A model generated the notes under the pieces. The model made no database searches and was not told where the DNA came from. It worked only from the letters and a program-made list of their open reading frames with translations. DNA of 64,000 nt from Hyphomicrobiales bacterium (GTDB lineage Bacteria; Pseudomonadota; Alphaproteobacteria; Rhizobiales; Rhizobiaceae). A program made the position numbers and the translations under genes. The stretch covers positions 889,524 to 953,523 of the forward strand of contig UBZT01000009.1 of NCBI GenBank assembly GCA_900470155.1, written 5' to 3'. Shown here piece after piece: positions 8,711 to 18,266 of this stretch; the stretch's first letter is position 1; the number at the start of each line of letters is the position of its first letter.

Positions 8711-10150
8711 TCAGATGCCCGACTGGCCGTCAGCGCCGATATAGGCGATGCGCAGCATATTGGTCGCGCCGGGCGTGCCGAGCGGCACACCGGCCGAGAT
8801 GATGATGCGGTCAGCCGGCTTGCCAAAGCCTTCCTCGACCACGATCCGGCAGGCGCCGTTGACCATGTCGTCGAGATCGGTCGGCTCCTTGGCCACGACG
8901 CAATGCAGGCCCCAGACCACCGACAGGCGACGCGCCGTCTGGATGACCGGCGACAGCGCGATGATCGGCACTTCCGGGCGCTCGCGCGAGGCGCGCAGGC
9001 CGGTATTGCCCGACGATGTGTAACAGACGATCGCCTGCAGCTTCAGCGTCTCGGCGATCTGGCGGGCGGCCAGCGAAATCGCATCGGCGCCAGTTGCTTC
9101 CGGCTGCGCGCGCTGGGCGTAGATGATGCCCGGATAATGCGGCTCGCGCTCGATGGTCGCTGCAATCGACGCCATGGTGGCCACGGCCTCGACGGGATAC
9201 TGACCAGAGGCCGATTCGGCCGACAGCATGATGGCATCGGCGCCTTCGAACACGGCGGTCGCGACGTCAGAGACTTCGGCGCGGGTCGGAACCGGCGCGG
9301 TGATCATCGATTCGAGCATCTGCGTGGCAACCACCACCGGCTTGCCTTCGCGGCGGCAGGCGCGGATCAACTGCTTCTGGATGCCTGGCACGCGCTCCAG
9401 CGGCATTTCCACGCCAAGGTCGCCACGGGCCACCATCAGGGCGTCGGAAAGCTCGATGATCTCGTCGATACGCTCGATCGCCTGCGGCTTTTCGATCTTC
9501 GACATCAGGCCGACACGGCCCTTGGCGATCTTGCGCACTTCGGCCAGGTCTTCCGGACGCTGGATGAACGACAGCGCAACCCAGTCGACGTCATTGGTCG
9601 CCAGAACGGCATCCAGGTCGGCCCGGTCCTTGTCGGTCAGAACGCCGGTCGCCAGAATGGTATCGGGCAGGCTGACGCCCTTGCGGTCGGAAATCTTCGT
9701 ACCCGACACGACTTCGGTGACGATGGTCTTGCCGTCGCACTTCACCGCCTTCAGATGCAGCTTACCGTCGTCGATCAGCAAGCGGTCGCCGACATTGACC
9801 GATTCCATGATTTCCGGATGCGGCAGGTAGACGCGGGTGGCGTCGCCAGGAGCTTCGTTGCTGTCAAGCGTGAAGGTCTGACCCGGCTTGAGTTCAACTG
9901 TGGTCTCGGCGAATTTTCCAACACGAAGCTTGGGCCCCTGAAGGTCGGCCAGAATACCGATCGGACGGCCGCATGCCGCTTCGACACTGCGAATGCGCTG
10001 GATCAGCGTCCGCAGCATTTCATGGCTCGAATGGCTCATGTTGATACGGAAAAGATCGGCACCGGCTTCATGAAGTTTCCGGATCATCGCCTCGTCGGAA
10101 GAGGCTGGCCCGAGCGTTGCAAGGATCTTTACTTTGCGGTTGCGCTTCAT
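8711..10150 (-). CDS. pyk: Pyruvate kinase
   Basis: The 479-residue glycolytic enzyme transfers phosphate from phosphoenolpyruvate to ADP. It starts KVKILATLGPASS and has FRINMSHSS (substrate/ATP Arg and Asn). The metal-binding catalytic core follows: SKIEKPQAIERIDEII, then MVARGDLGVEMPLERVPGIQ. AEVSDVATAVFEGADAIMLS is the signature helix region. The length is that of bacterial type-II pyruvate kinases. Its start codon shares one base with the stop of the upstream DUF1036 gene (TGATG), so translation is likely coupled. Confidence 0.97.
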   Translation of the reverse strand: MKRNRKVKILATLGPASSDEAMIRKLHEAGADLFRINMSHSSHEMLRTLIQRIRSVEAACGRPIGILADLQGPKLRVGKFAETTVELKPGQTFTLDSNEAPGDATRVYLPHPEIMESVNVGDRLLIDDGKLHLKAVKCDGKTIVTEVVSGTKISDRKGVSLPDTILATGVLTDKDRADLDAVLATNDVDWVALSFIQRPEDLAEVRKIAKGRVGLMSKIEKPQAIERIDEIIELSDALMVARGDLGVEMPLERVPGIQKQLIRACRREGKPVVVATQMLESMITAPVPTRAEVSDVATAVFEGADAIMLSAESASGQYPVEAVATMASIAATIEREPHYPGIIYAQRAQPEATGADAISLAARQIAETLKLQAIVCYTSSGNTGLRASRERPEVPIIALSPVIQTARRLSVVWGLHCVVAKEPTDLDDMVNGACRIVVEEGFGKPADRIIISAGVPLGTPGATNMLRIAYIGADGQSGI

Positions 10151-10656
10151 CAGTTCTGGCTTTCTTGCGTGCCCGACGTATCGGAGAGCTGGACCATCCA
10201 GCTGCCCTGCCGGCCGGTGTCATATTCCTTGAATCCCATTTGCTGGTAGCCCCGCGCGAAGCAGTCGTTCACGCCGACGATCTTGAACTCGTTCTCGGCA
10301 ACACACATGTTAATGTCGCCGGCCCAACGTCCGCCACGGGCGGCATCTTCAGCATAGAGATAATAGTAGCGCGACTGCAGTTCGCCTTCGATCAGCGTGG
10401 CGCATGTACCAGCCGGCACTTGCCACCAGCCCTCGGTGATCCAGCCCTCCTCGGCTCGATATCCGACGGAGACGCCGACCAAATTCTGCGTCCCGTTGCA
10501 GACCCTGAATTCGGCGTGCGCTGCACTGGCTGCCATGAATGGCGCGAGCAAGGCTCCAACGAGAAGAAGGGGCTTTAAAAATCGCGCGGCAGCGCGGTCG
10601 CAAGTCTGTCGATGTTGCTTCTGCACGATTGCCGCCGGAACTCCATAAATGCGCAT
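10150..10656 (-). CDS. DUF1036 exported protein
   Basis: The 168-residue protein has an N-terminal hydrophobic export segment (LLLVGALLAPFMAASAAHA). The mature domain is of DUF1036 type: FRVCNGTQNLVGVSVGYRA, then GWWQVPAGTCATLI and YYYLYAEDA. Cysteines in VCN, GTC, MCV and DCF could form disulfides in the periplasm. The function is unknown. Its position directly before pyk is common in Rhizobiaceae. The stop overlaps the pyk start by one base. Confidence 0.85.
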   Translation of the reverse strand: MRIYGVPAAIVQKQHRQTCDRAAARFLKPLLLVGALLAPFMAASAAHAEFRVCNGTQNLVGVSVGYRAEEGWITEGWWQVPAGTCATLIEGELQSRYYYLYAEDAARGGRWAGDINMCVAENEFKIVGVNDCFARGYQQMGFKEYDTGRQGSWMVQLSDTSGTQESQN

Positions 10657-10840
10657 TGGATGCCTTCTTGCGATGATGACCCAAGAATGTCAACGCAACT
10701 CTAATCGATTATAATTCCCACTCGGGTCAGGGGTGGAACCATCATGTCCGATCTTGGCACAAACGTGACCGAGGTGAAAGCTTGCGCTCCCTATTCCCCC
10801 ATGCGATCAAGCCCCTCTACCATGAGATGGCTTCGAACTG

Positions 10841-11683
10841 ATGAACGAATTCCTGCCTTTTGAGATTGTAGACGGCCGATATGACAGCGGCTTGATCCTG
10901 CTTGCCGATCACGCGACCAACCACATTCCGCCGGGTTATCACCGCCTGGGCCTGCCGGATTCGGCTTTCGAGCGCCATATTGCTTTTGACATCGGCATCG
11001 AGGCGCTGACCAGGGAGCTCGCCGGCCGCCTGGGCGTGCCGGCGGTGATGTCGCGTTTTTCCCGCCTGCTGATCGATCCGAATCGCGGCGAGGACGACCC
11101 GACGATCATCATGCGTATCTCGGACGGCGCGATCATCCCCGGCAATCATCCGATAGCACCCGACGAATGGCAGCACCGCATCGAGACGTTTCACCGGCCA
11201 TACCACCATGCTGTCGGCGATACGATCGCCAAGGTCGCGAAAATCTCCGGCAGGGCACCGCTCGTCCTGTCGCTGCATTCCTACACGCCAGCATGGAAAG
11301 GCGTTCCACGTCCCTGGCACGCCGCAGTCTTGTGGGACACGGACCATCGCGCGGTGCGCCCGCTAATCGATCTGCTGGGCGAACCGGGCGACATCCTCGT
11401 CGGCGACAACGAGCCCTATGATGGCGCGCTGAAGGGTGACACAATGTATCGTCACTGCATGATCAAGGGCATCCCGCATGCCCTGTTGGAGGTCCGTCAG
11501 GATCTGATTGGCCATGAAGCCGGCGTGACGGCCTGGGCCGATCGTCTGCAACCGGTCTTTGCCCGGATGAATGCCGACCCTGCCCTTCATCGCTACGAAG
11601 TGCACGCTTCGCGCACCGGCCCCTACCCTGAGGGTTTCGAAATCCCCACGTCCGATCTGAATTCAAAGGAGTTTGTGTCATGA
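10841..11683 (+). CDS. N-formylglutamate amidohydrolase family protein
   Basis: The 280-residue zinc hydrolase family member would release formate from N-formyl-L-glutamate or a similar formylated/acylated amino acid. Visible family features are LLADHATNHIPPGY (first metal His), IDPNRGEDDPTIIMRISDG, and SLHSYTPAWKG (second His). A C-terminal LEVRQDLIGHEAG segment follows. It begins a three-gene group with DUF1244 (ATGA overlap) and DUF2312. A second, more divergent paralogue lies at 51908-52783. No hut gene is nearby, so a role in histidine degradation is not indicated. Confidence 0.85.
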   Translation: MNEFLPFEIVDGRYDSGLILLADHATNHIPPGYHRLGLPDSAFERHIAFDIGIEALTRELAGRLGVPAVMSRFSRLLIDPNRGEDDPTIIMRISDGAIIPGNHPIAPDEWQHRIETFHRPYHHAVGDTIAKVAKISGRAPLVLSLHSYTPAWKGVPRPWHAAVLWDTDHRAVRPLIDLLGEPGDILVGDNEPYDGALKGDTMYRHCMIKGIPHALLEVRQDLIGHEAGVTAWADRLQPVFARMNADPALHRYEVHASRTGPYPEGFEIPTSDLNSKEFVS

Positions 11684-11985
11684 CCCTGCCGAACGACCAG
11701 CAGCAGATCGAGTTCGAGGCCGCAGCCTTCCGCCGCCTGGTCTCTCATTTGCGCGAGCGCTCCGATGTGCAGAACATCGATCTGATGAACCTTGCCGGCT
11801 TCTGCCGCAACTGTCTGTCCAACTGGTATCTCGATGCCGCAAAGGCCGCAGGTCATGACCTGACCAGGGACGAGTCTCGCGAGATCGTCTATGGCATGCC
11901 CTATGACGAGTGGAAGGCGCAGCATCAGCAGGAAGCCGATGACAAGAAGAAAGCCGCCTTCGAGCAGAACCGGCCAAAGGAGTGA
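11680..11985 (+). CDS. DUF1244 family protein
   Basis: The 101-residue helical protein contains the family core FRRLVSHLRERSDVQNIDLM, then NLAGFCRNCLSNWYLDAA and a YGMPYDEWKAQHQ tail. The CxxC in FCRNC is a family hallmark. The function is unknown. Its start overlaps the stop of the amidohydrolase gene (ATGA), so the two are coupled. Confidence 0.9.
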   Translation: MTLPNDQQQIEFEAAAFRRLVSHLRERSDVQNIDLMNLAGFCRNCLSNWYLDAAKAAGHDLTRDESREIVYGMPYDEWKAQHQQEADDKKKAAFEQNRPKE

Positions 11986-12073
11986 ACATCTCTCCGTCTT
12001 TGGGACTTGACGCGGGGCTTCGTTCACGGCAGTTCATCGCCACCGATAAATTCCCCTACGAAGGAGATTGCCC

Positions 12074-12343
12074 ATGTCTGATGCTGCCCACGGCGTCGCC
12101 CGCGACCAGCTCCGCGCCTTTGTTGAGCGCATCGAGCGTCTCGAAGAAGAAAAGAAGACGATCGCCGACGACATCAAGGACGTCTATGGCGAAGCCAAGT
12201 CCATGGGCTTCGACACGAAGATCCTCAAGAAGGTCATCGCCCTTCGCAAGAAGGACGACCAGGAGCGCATGGAAGAGGACCTGATCCTCGACACCTACCT
12301 GCACGCGCTCGGCATGATCGAAAATCCGCCGGAAGCCGAATAA
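12074..12343 (+). CDS. DUF2312 (GapR-like) protein
   Basis: The 89-residue protein matches DUF2312: [40 protein letters not shown] and [20 protein letters not shown]. In Caulobacter the family member GapR is a nucleoid-associated protein that binds overtwisted DNA ahead of replication and transcription, through a coiled-coil tetramer. I infer the same here. The ATG at 12074 sits 7 bases after AAGGAG and is preferred to the in-frame TTG at 12068. A strong terminator follows. Confidence 0.9.
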   Translation: MSDAAHGVARDQLRAFVERIERLEEEKKTIADDIKDVYGEAKSMGFDTKILKKVIALRKKDDQERMEEDLILDTYLHALGMIENPPEAE

Positions 12344-12380
12344 GCGCTTTCCGCCGATACCAGGTTCAGCCGATATCGGG

Positions 12381-12405
12381 AACCCGCCCTCGTGGCGGGT
12401 TTTTT
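12381..12405 (+). terminator. Terminator after the DUF2312 gene
   Basis: The stem AACCCGCC-ctcgt-GGCGGGTT is followed by six T residues. Confidence 0.85.
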
Positions 12406-12464
12406 GTTGCTGGGTTCAGCCGGCGCCCGAGATAGGCAACACGGCTCATCCGGCACACAAACGA

Positions 12465-12488
12465 AAAACCCGCCAGATGGCGGGTTTT
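12465..12488. terminator. Terminator, mainly for the DUF882 gene
   Basis: The symmetric hairpin AAAACCCGCC-agat-GGCGGGTTTT can act on both strands. It lies just after the stop of the leftward DUF882 gene. Its stem resembles that of the terminator 60 bases to its left. Confidence 0.7.
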
Positions 12489-12511
12489 GTCTGTTTGGAT
12501 CTGCGTTTCGT

Positions 12512-14410
12512 TTAAGATTTGGGCTGGCCGAAACGGTTCGGGTCGACAGAGGTCGCCCCCTGCTTGAAACCAACCGGAATGGCAGACCCCGGAGCACTGA
12601 GCGAACGGGCGACAATGCGCGGTGCTTTGACCGGCTTGCTGACCGTGGCAAAGGTATCCTTGCTCAGCGCCCACTGCGTGATCATGCTTTTGGTCAGCTT
12701 GGCGCCGCCGGTCATGGTGGCCATGCGCGCCTGCTCTGCTTCAAGCTCACTCGGACGGCCACCCTTTGTCGGTAGACCTGCCTCGACCCCATCAGCCTGG
12801 CCGACCGGCGTATCGAACATGTCGCCAAACTGCGTCTCGGGCTCGGCTGCCTCTTCCTGATCGATCGAGGCGACCTCGATATAACGGGCCGGCTGTTGCG
12901 GCTGTGCGGCAGGCGCGTCTTCAACCTTGGCCACCACGGTCATATCCTTCGGATAGGCGGCCGGAATAGGCGCTGCAGCCATCTCGGGCTGGGCATTGCC
13001 CTGCTCGAGCGCTTCGGCCGCCTCCGGAGACAGGATGGCCTGCTCGACTTCGTCGACCTCCGCTTCGATTTCCGAATCGGCATTCGCCAGCAAGGCCTCG
13101 GCAACGGACGGACGCACGGACGGGACTGGAACCGTCATGCCGTCAGCCAGCACCGCCCCTTCTGTCATCGCCGGGTCGATCGATGCGGTCATGACATTCG
13201 CGGTCGCGCCCTGTTCGGCATTGCCCGGCATGCCACGTGGTCCAAGCAAGGTCGGAATCGGAATCTTCACGGCCTGTAGATCGGCAAATTCGCTGGTCGG
13301 CGCCTCGGTTGGCACCGGTACGCCACTGGCGACCTGGCTGAGCGCATCCTCGGCCGCATTGCGGGGCGGCTGGTAAAGGGCAACGGCAAGACTTGCATCG
13401 GCCTGCTTCAGCGATGGCCGCGCCTGTGGCACAGGCAGAGCTGCCAGCGACGGCTGCTCGACGCCCGGCAGGGCATTGGCGACCATGACCGGCTCGGATG
13501 CGGTCACGACGGCCGGAGCCGGTTCCTCGCGCTGCGGCTGTCTCGCGACGGCGGGACGCTCGGCGGGCACGCTGACATCTTCTTCCTCGTCCTCGTCACC
13601 ACCGCCAAACAGCATGGCAAGCAGGTTCTTCGACCGCGACGGGCTCTTTTCTTCTGCCATCAGGATCGGATTGCCGGAAGCCAGACGCTTCTTGTATTCG
13701 GCCATCGCCTGCTGGTAACCCGGCAACGGCTTACCGTCTGACGGGAGGTGAACGGTCTTGCCATCGGGGAAAAGCCGAACGAGATCCTGGCGGTTCATCC
13801 GCGGCCATGCGCGCACGCCGCCGACATCCAGGTGGACAAATGGCGAACCGGAATTGGGATAGTAGCCGACACCGCCAGCCTGAAGCTTCACGCCATTTTC
13901 ACGAATGGTCTTCAGCGGTACGCCCGGAATGTAAAAATCCATCGCGGTGCCGCGCATGTGCTGGCTTTCCTTCGCCACACCCTTCGAGCGCGAACGCAGC
14001 ATCGAATTGGTCTGGGGCGAGCGGTAGCCGGAGACGGCCTTGATATAGCCCTTGCCGCCGGAGCGCTTGTAGACTTCCCACACGAGATCGAACAGGCGCG
14101 GATCCATCTTGGTCGGCTCGTTGCGACGCCAGTCGCGGAGAATGTAATTGAGTTGTTTTAGACCCTTGGGATCGTAGCGACCGTTGCGCTTGAAGGTGAT
14201 CGAGGCTTTTTCGCCCGTATGAACGAACTCGATATTCAGCGTCCGGGTCTCGGCCGCGGCAGTTCTGGTCGTGCCGACAAGCGTAAATGCACTGATGAAA
14301 ACCATTGCGAACAGCGGCAGCATGAGCCTCGTCGCGAAATGCGCGCAAGCAATCCGGGATAAGCGCCCGTTGTGCTTGAGAGGCGCGCTAATGTCCTGCG
14401 ATGTATGCAA
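12512..14410 (-). CDS. DUF882 / M15-like peptidoglycan-active protein
   Basis: The 632-residue protein has an N-terminal export signal and then a DUF882 (YcbK-like, peptidase M15) domain at about residues 55-205. SGYRSPQTNSMLR, KESQHMRGTAMDFYIPG and SPFVHLDVGGVRAWPR carry the predicted zinc ligands (His, Asp, His). The rest (about residues 250-632) is a low-complexity Ala/Pro/Glu-rich region, which could span or bind the periplasm. D,D- or L,D-carboxypeptidase-like activity on peptidoglycan is likely but unproven. The start is TTG at 14410, after a GGGGA site. An ATG at 14323 would leave a signal peptide without its positive n-region. Confidence 0.8.
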   Translation of the reverse strand: MHTSQDISAPLKHNGRLSRIACAHFATRLMLPLFAMVFISAFTLVGTTRTAAAETRTLNIEFVHTGEKASITFKRNGRYDPKGLKQLNYILRDWRRNEPTKMDPRLFDLVWEVYKRSGGKGYIKAVSGYRSPQTNSMLRSRSKGVAKESQHMRGTAMDFYIPGVPLKTIRENGVKLQAGGVGYYPNSGSPFVHLDVGGVRAWPRMNRQDLVRLFPDGKTVHLPSDGKPLPGYQQAMAEYKKRLASGNPILMAEEKSPSRSKNLLAMLFGGGDEDEEEDVSVPAERPAVARQPQREEPAPAVVTASEPVMVANALPGVEQPSLAALPVPQARPSLKQADASLAVALYQPPRNAAEDALSQVASGVPVPTEAPTSEFADLQAVKIPIPTLLGPRGMPGNAEQGATANVMTASIDPAMTEGAVLADGMTVPVPSVRPSVAEALLANADSEIEAEVDEVEQAILSPEAAEALEQGNAQPEMAAAPIPAAYPKDMTVVAKVEDAPAAQPQQPARYIEVASIDQEEAAEPETQFGDMFDTPVGQADGVEAGLPTKGGRPSELEAEQARMATMTGGAKLTKSMITQWALSKDTFATVSKPVKAPRIVARSLSAPGSAIPVGFKQGATSVDPNRFGQPKS

Positions 14411-14594
14411 TGCAATCCCCGTCCAAAGACTACGTCCCAGGCAAACTCAAATGAATGTCAAATGCGGTCATAGCATGGCAAATCTGCCACAGATCCGCAA
14501 GCAATCCATATATAGTGAACGCTTGCCTAACAAGTGCTTAGCTTGTGGTAGGCGATTAAGCTTACCCCAAAGTTAACACCGGTCAAACTGGGGC

Positions 14595-16136
14595 TCAGGC
14601 AGCGTGCTTCTGCGGATCGTCGGGGTCGATGCCGTAGTCCTTGAGTTTGCGATAAAGCGTCGAGCGGCCGATCCCCAGCTTGCGGGCCACCTGGCTCATC
14701 TGCCCGCGGTAGAATTTCAACGCGAAACGGATCAATTCCTCTTCAATTTCAGCGAGTTTGCGAACATTGCCGGCTTCGTCGGTGCTGATGATGACATTGC
14801 CAAGACCTCCTGCGGCAGCCGCAGGCGCAGCGGGTGGCGTCACCGCCGCAAAACTGGCGGTGCGCTCTGCCAGTGCCGCTTGCACCCGCGCCATCGTGCT
14901 CGGCTCGTTCAAGCCCACTGGCACATCGTGATTGTGTCCTGCGCTGCGGATCGTGGGAACCTGGGAGGCTATATGCGGAAAATCCGATTCGCCAAGGACA
15001 CTGCTTTCGGCCAGCACGACGGCACGGAAGATCGCGTTCTCGAGCTGACGCGTATTGCCCGGCCAGTCGAAGGCCGTCAGCAGGGCAATTGCCGATGAGT
15101 CGATCTGCAAGGTCTTGACCAGCCGCTGCTCCAGCGAGAACCGCTCGACGAAGGCCCGCACCAGATGCGGAATGTCTTCCTTGCGTCGGCGTAGCGCGGC
15201 AATCGTGATCGGGAAGACATTCAGGCGGTAATAGAGATCCTCGCGGAAACGGCCAGCCTTCACCTCCTCGATCAGGTCCTTGTTGGTCGAGAGAATCAGC
15301 CGCACATTGACCTTGCGCGACTTGCGCGAGGCGCCGCCATCGAGTTCGCCCGACTGCACCAGTTCCAGCAACCTGATCTGCGCCTGCGCCGACAACTCGC
15401 TGATTTCCTCGATGAAAAGCGACCCGCCATCAGCATCGGAAATCTTGCCCGGCACGACATCGCCATCCACGGGCACACCGCGCTCGGCGCCGAACAGCGC
15501 TTCCTCGATCTGGCTGGCCGCGGCCGCATTGCAATTCACCGAGACAAACGGCTTTGAGGAACGATCGCTCGCGGCATGGATGGCGCGTGCGATCAGTTCC
15601 TTGCCGACACCCGCCTCGCCTTCGAGCATGACCGGAATGGCAGATTGCGCTGCCCGACGGCCCAGCTCGACCACCCGCGACATCGCCGAGCTGACCGACA
15701 CCACATCGGAAAAGCTGACTGCGCCGCTGCGGGCCCTGCGTGGTGCCTTGCCCTGCAGGCTGCTGTGATGGATTTTCAGGGCGGCCTGCATCGCCCCCAT
15801 CAGGCGCTCGGGCGCAAAGGGCTTGACCAGAAAATCGAAGGCCCCCCCGCGAACGGCTGCAAGCGCCGTATCCGTCGCTCCATCCGCGGTCAGAACGATC
15901 GCCGGTATGGTAGGGTTGATCTCCGAAAGTGTGGACAGAAGCGCGGCCGGCAGGCCATTGGCGGATGAGGCATCGACCAGCACGACATTGATCACATCCC
16001 GATTGCGCCGCAGGATTTCAATCCCCGCATGCTGCGTCTCGGCCATGTGAGCAATATGCCCTTGCGCCTCGATGGCGAACTTCAATGTCCGACGCTGCGT
16101 CGGATCCTCATCGATAACTAGGATATGTGCGGTCAA
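14595..16136 (-). CDS. NtrC-like response regulator lacking GAFTGA
   Basis: This is a 513-residue three-domain regulator. The receiver (1-120) keeps the acidic pair D9/D11, phospho-acceptor D55, T83 and K105. The AAA+ domain (about 135-380) has a good Walker A (GEAGVGKE, 173-180), a modified Walker B (GGSLFIEEI, 237-245) and arginine-rich FREDLYYRLNVFPI. A Fis-type helix-turn-helix is at the C-terminus (MSQVARKLGIGRSTLYRKLK). The GAFTGA loop that contacts sigma-54 should lie at about 219-226; the sequence there is ERGVPVDGD. It may therefore bind DNA and hydrolyse ATP without activating sigma-54 promoters. No cognate histidine kinase is adjacent. Confidence 0.88.
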   Translation of the reverse strand: MTAHILVIDEDPTQRRTLKFAIEAQGHIAHMAETQHAGIEILRRNRDVINVVLVDASSANGLPAALLSTLSEINPTIPAIVLTADGATDTALAAVRGGAFDFLVKPFAPERLMGAMQAALKIHHSSLQGKAPRRARSGAVSFSDVVSVSSAMSRVVELGRRAAQSAIPVMLEGEAGVGKELIARAIHAASDRSSKPFVSVNCNAAAASQIEEALFGAERGVPVDGDVVPGKISDADGGSLFIEEISELSAQAQIRLLELVQSGELDGGASRKSRKVNVRLILSTNKDLIEEVKAGRFREDLYYRLNVFPITIAALRRRKEDIPHLVRAFVERFSLEQRLVKTLQIDSSAIALLTAFDWPGNTRQLENAIFRAVVLAESSVLGESDFPHIASQVPTIRSAGHNHDVPVGLNEPSTMARVQAALAERTASFAAVTPPAAPAAAAGGLGNVIISTDEAGNVRKLAEIEEELIRFALKFYRGQMSQVARKLGIGRSTLYRKLKDYGIDPDDPQKHAA

Positions 16137-16395
16137 CTGTGGCTCCCCGGATCCATGCTGGCGCGTTCGCGCTCCTGGGTCGTTTCAAGCGGGGAGCCTG
16201 CCAGAAAGGACTGAACATGTTCTTTGAAGAAATGCTCGCATTTTAACTGTCTCTAACCTGAATTGGCACAATCCACAGGCGCAGAACCTGCCAGCGCACA
16301 CCCATTTGCGCCATGCCGCGTCATGCTCAGGTGCTTGCCGTCCGGCCAATCACTGACTACATCTCCCACGCGACCGACAGAGAAAGGACACCGCC

Positions 16396-18246
16396 ATGAT
16401 GATCGACCAACGCCCCGCCATGAGCCCGTCAACCGCGGCCTCTGCAGCGCAGACCTCGGCCCTTGGCGACCTGCCGGTCTGGAAATTGGAAGACCTCTAT
16501 CCGTCGCAGACCTCGCCGGAGTTTCTCGACGCCGTCGAGAAGGCGGCACGCGACGCGCTTGCCTTCGAAGCCAAATGGAAAGGCAAGCTGGCTGCGGCAA
16601 TCGAGACGGTGGGGCCCGAAAGCGTTGCTGTCGCGCTGCAGGAGTTGGACGCACTGGAAGACCTGATCGGCCGCATCGGCTCCTATGCTGGCCTCACCTA
16701 CTATTCCGACATGATCAACCCTGAAAACGGCAAGTTCTTCGGCGACATCCAGGCCAAGCTCACGGATCTTTCCGCCCGCTTGCTGTTTTTCCCGCTCGAA
16801 CTCAACCGCCTGGATGACGACGCTGTCGACGCCGCCATCGGCCGCGATCCGGCGCTCGCACATTTCAAGCCGTGGATCGTCGACCTGCGCAAGGACAAGC
16901 CGTTCCAGCTCGACGACCGGATCGAACAGCTGTTTCTCGAAAAATCCCAGACAGGCGCTGCCGCTTTCAACCGTCTCTTCGACGAGACTTTGGCCTCCCT
17001 GCGCTTCAAGGTCGGCGAAGAGGAACAACCGCTGGAGGCGACCCTGACCATGCTGCAGGATGCCGACCCGGCGCGGCGTGCCAAGGCTGCCGAAGCCCTG
17101 TCGAAGACATTCCGGGACAATATCCGCGTCTTCGTCCTGGTCACCAACACGCTGGCCAAGGACAAGGAAATCTCCGACCGCTGGCGCGGTTTCGACGACA
17201 TCGCCGATAGTCGCCATCTCGCCAACCGCGTCGAGCGCGAAGTCGTCGATGCGCTGGCGGCCGCGGTTCAGGAAGCCTATCCGCGCCTGTCCCATCGCTA
17301 CTACAAGATGAAGGCCAAGTGGCTCGGCATGGAGCAGATGAATTTCTGGGACCGCAACGCACCGCTACCGGACAGCTCCGACCGTCTCATCCCCTGGGAC
17401 GAAGCAAAAGACATGGTCCTGTCGGCCTATGGCGGCTTTGCACCAGAAATGGCCGAGATCGCCGGCCGCTTCTTCGACGGCGGCTGGATCGATGCGCCGG
17501 CACGCCCCGGCAAGGCACCGGGCGCCTTTGCCCATCCGACCGTGCCATCGGCGCACCCTTATGTCCTCCTGAACTATCTCGGCAAGCCGCGTGACGTCAT
17601 GACGCTCGCCCATGAACTGGGCCACGGCGTGCATCAGGTGCTGGCCGGCGAACAGGGTGCGATGATGTCGCAGACCCCACTGACACTGGCCGAAACCGCC
17701 TCCGTCTTCGGCGAAATGCTGACCTTCCGTGCCCTGCTCGACAAGACGACCGACAAACGTGAGCGCAAGGCCATGCTCGCCCAGAAGGTCGAGGACATGA
17801 TCAATACGGTCGTGCGTCAGATCGCCTTTTACCAGTTCGAGCGCAAGATCCATGCGGCCCGCAAGGAAGGCGAACTGACGGCTGAAAAGATCGGCGAACT
17901 CTGGCTCTCGGTTCAGGAAGAGAGCCTTGGGCCGGCGATCAAGATCTCGGAAGGCTACGAGACCTGGTGGGCCTATATCCCCCACTTCATCCACTCGCCC
18001 TTCTACGTCTACGCCTATGCCTTCGGCGACTGCCTGGTGAACTCGCTCTATGCCGTCTACCAGAATGCCGAGGACGGCTTCCAGCAGAAGTATTTTGCGC
18101 TTCTGAAGGCCGGCGGCACCAAGCACCATTCGGAGCTTCTGGCGCCTTTTGGCCTCGACGCCACCGACCCGTCGTTCTGGGCCAAGGGTCTGTCGATGAT
18201 AGAGGGGCTTATCGACGAATTGGAAGCGCTTGATAACGCTTCCTGA
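16396..18246 (+). CDS. pepF: Oligoendopeptidase F, M3 family
   Basis: The 616-residue cytosolic zinc peptidase degrades short peptides. The metal site is HELGH (H406, E407, H410), with the third ligand expected at E433 in LAETASVFGEM. The flanking sequence HPYVLLNYLGKPRDVMTLAH and the C-terminal HSPFYVYAYAFGDCLVNSLY are typical of PepF/M3B. The length matches the family. The ATG at 16396 follows AGAAAGGA. The next gene, pabB, starts 20 bases downstream and may share the transcript. Confidence 0.93.
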   Translation: MMIDQRPAMSPSTAASAAQTSALGDLPVWKLEDLYPSQTSPEFLDAVEKAARDALAFEAKWKGKLAAAIETVGPESVAVALQELDALEDLIGRIGSYAGLTYYSDMINPENGKFFGDIQAKLTDLSARLLFFPLELNRLDDDAVDAAIGRDPALAHFKPWIVDLRKDKPFQLDDRIEQLFLEKSQTGAAAFNRLFDETLASLRFKVGEEEQPLEATLTMLQDADPARRAKAAEALSKTFRDNIRVFVLVTNTLAKDKEISDRWRGFDDIADSRHLANRVEREVVDALAAAVQEAYPRLSHRYYKMKAKWLGMEQMNFWDRNAPLPDSSDRLIPWDEAKDMVLSAYGGFAPEMAEIAGRFFDGGWIDAPARPGKAPGAFAHPTVPSAHPYVLLNYLGKPRDVMTLAHELGHGVHQVLAGEQGAMMSQTPLTLAETASVFGEMLTFRALLDKTTDKRERKAMLAQKVEDMINTVVRQIAFYQFERKIHAARKEGELTAEKIGELWLSVQEESLGPAIKISEGYETWWAYIPHFIHSPFYVYAYAFGDCLVNSLYAVYQNAEDGFQQKYFALLKAGGTKHHSELLAPFGLDATDPSFWAKGLSMIEGLIDELEALDNAS

Positions 18247-18266
18247 GCAGGAGACGCCAACGCCCG

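Noticed and set aside
10743..10860. Short plus-strand frame between the DUF1036 and amidohydrolase genes
   Set aside because: About 40 codons without ribosome site; the region is better explained as a divergent promoter area.
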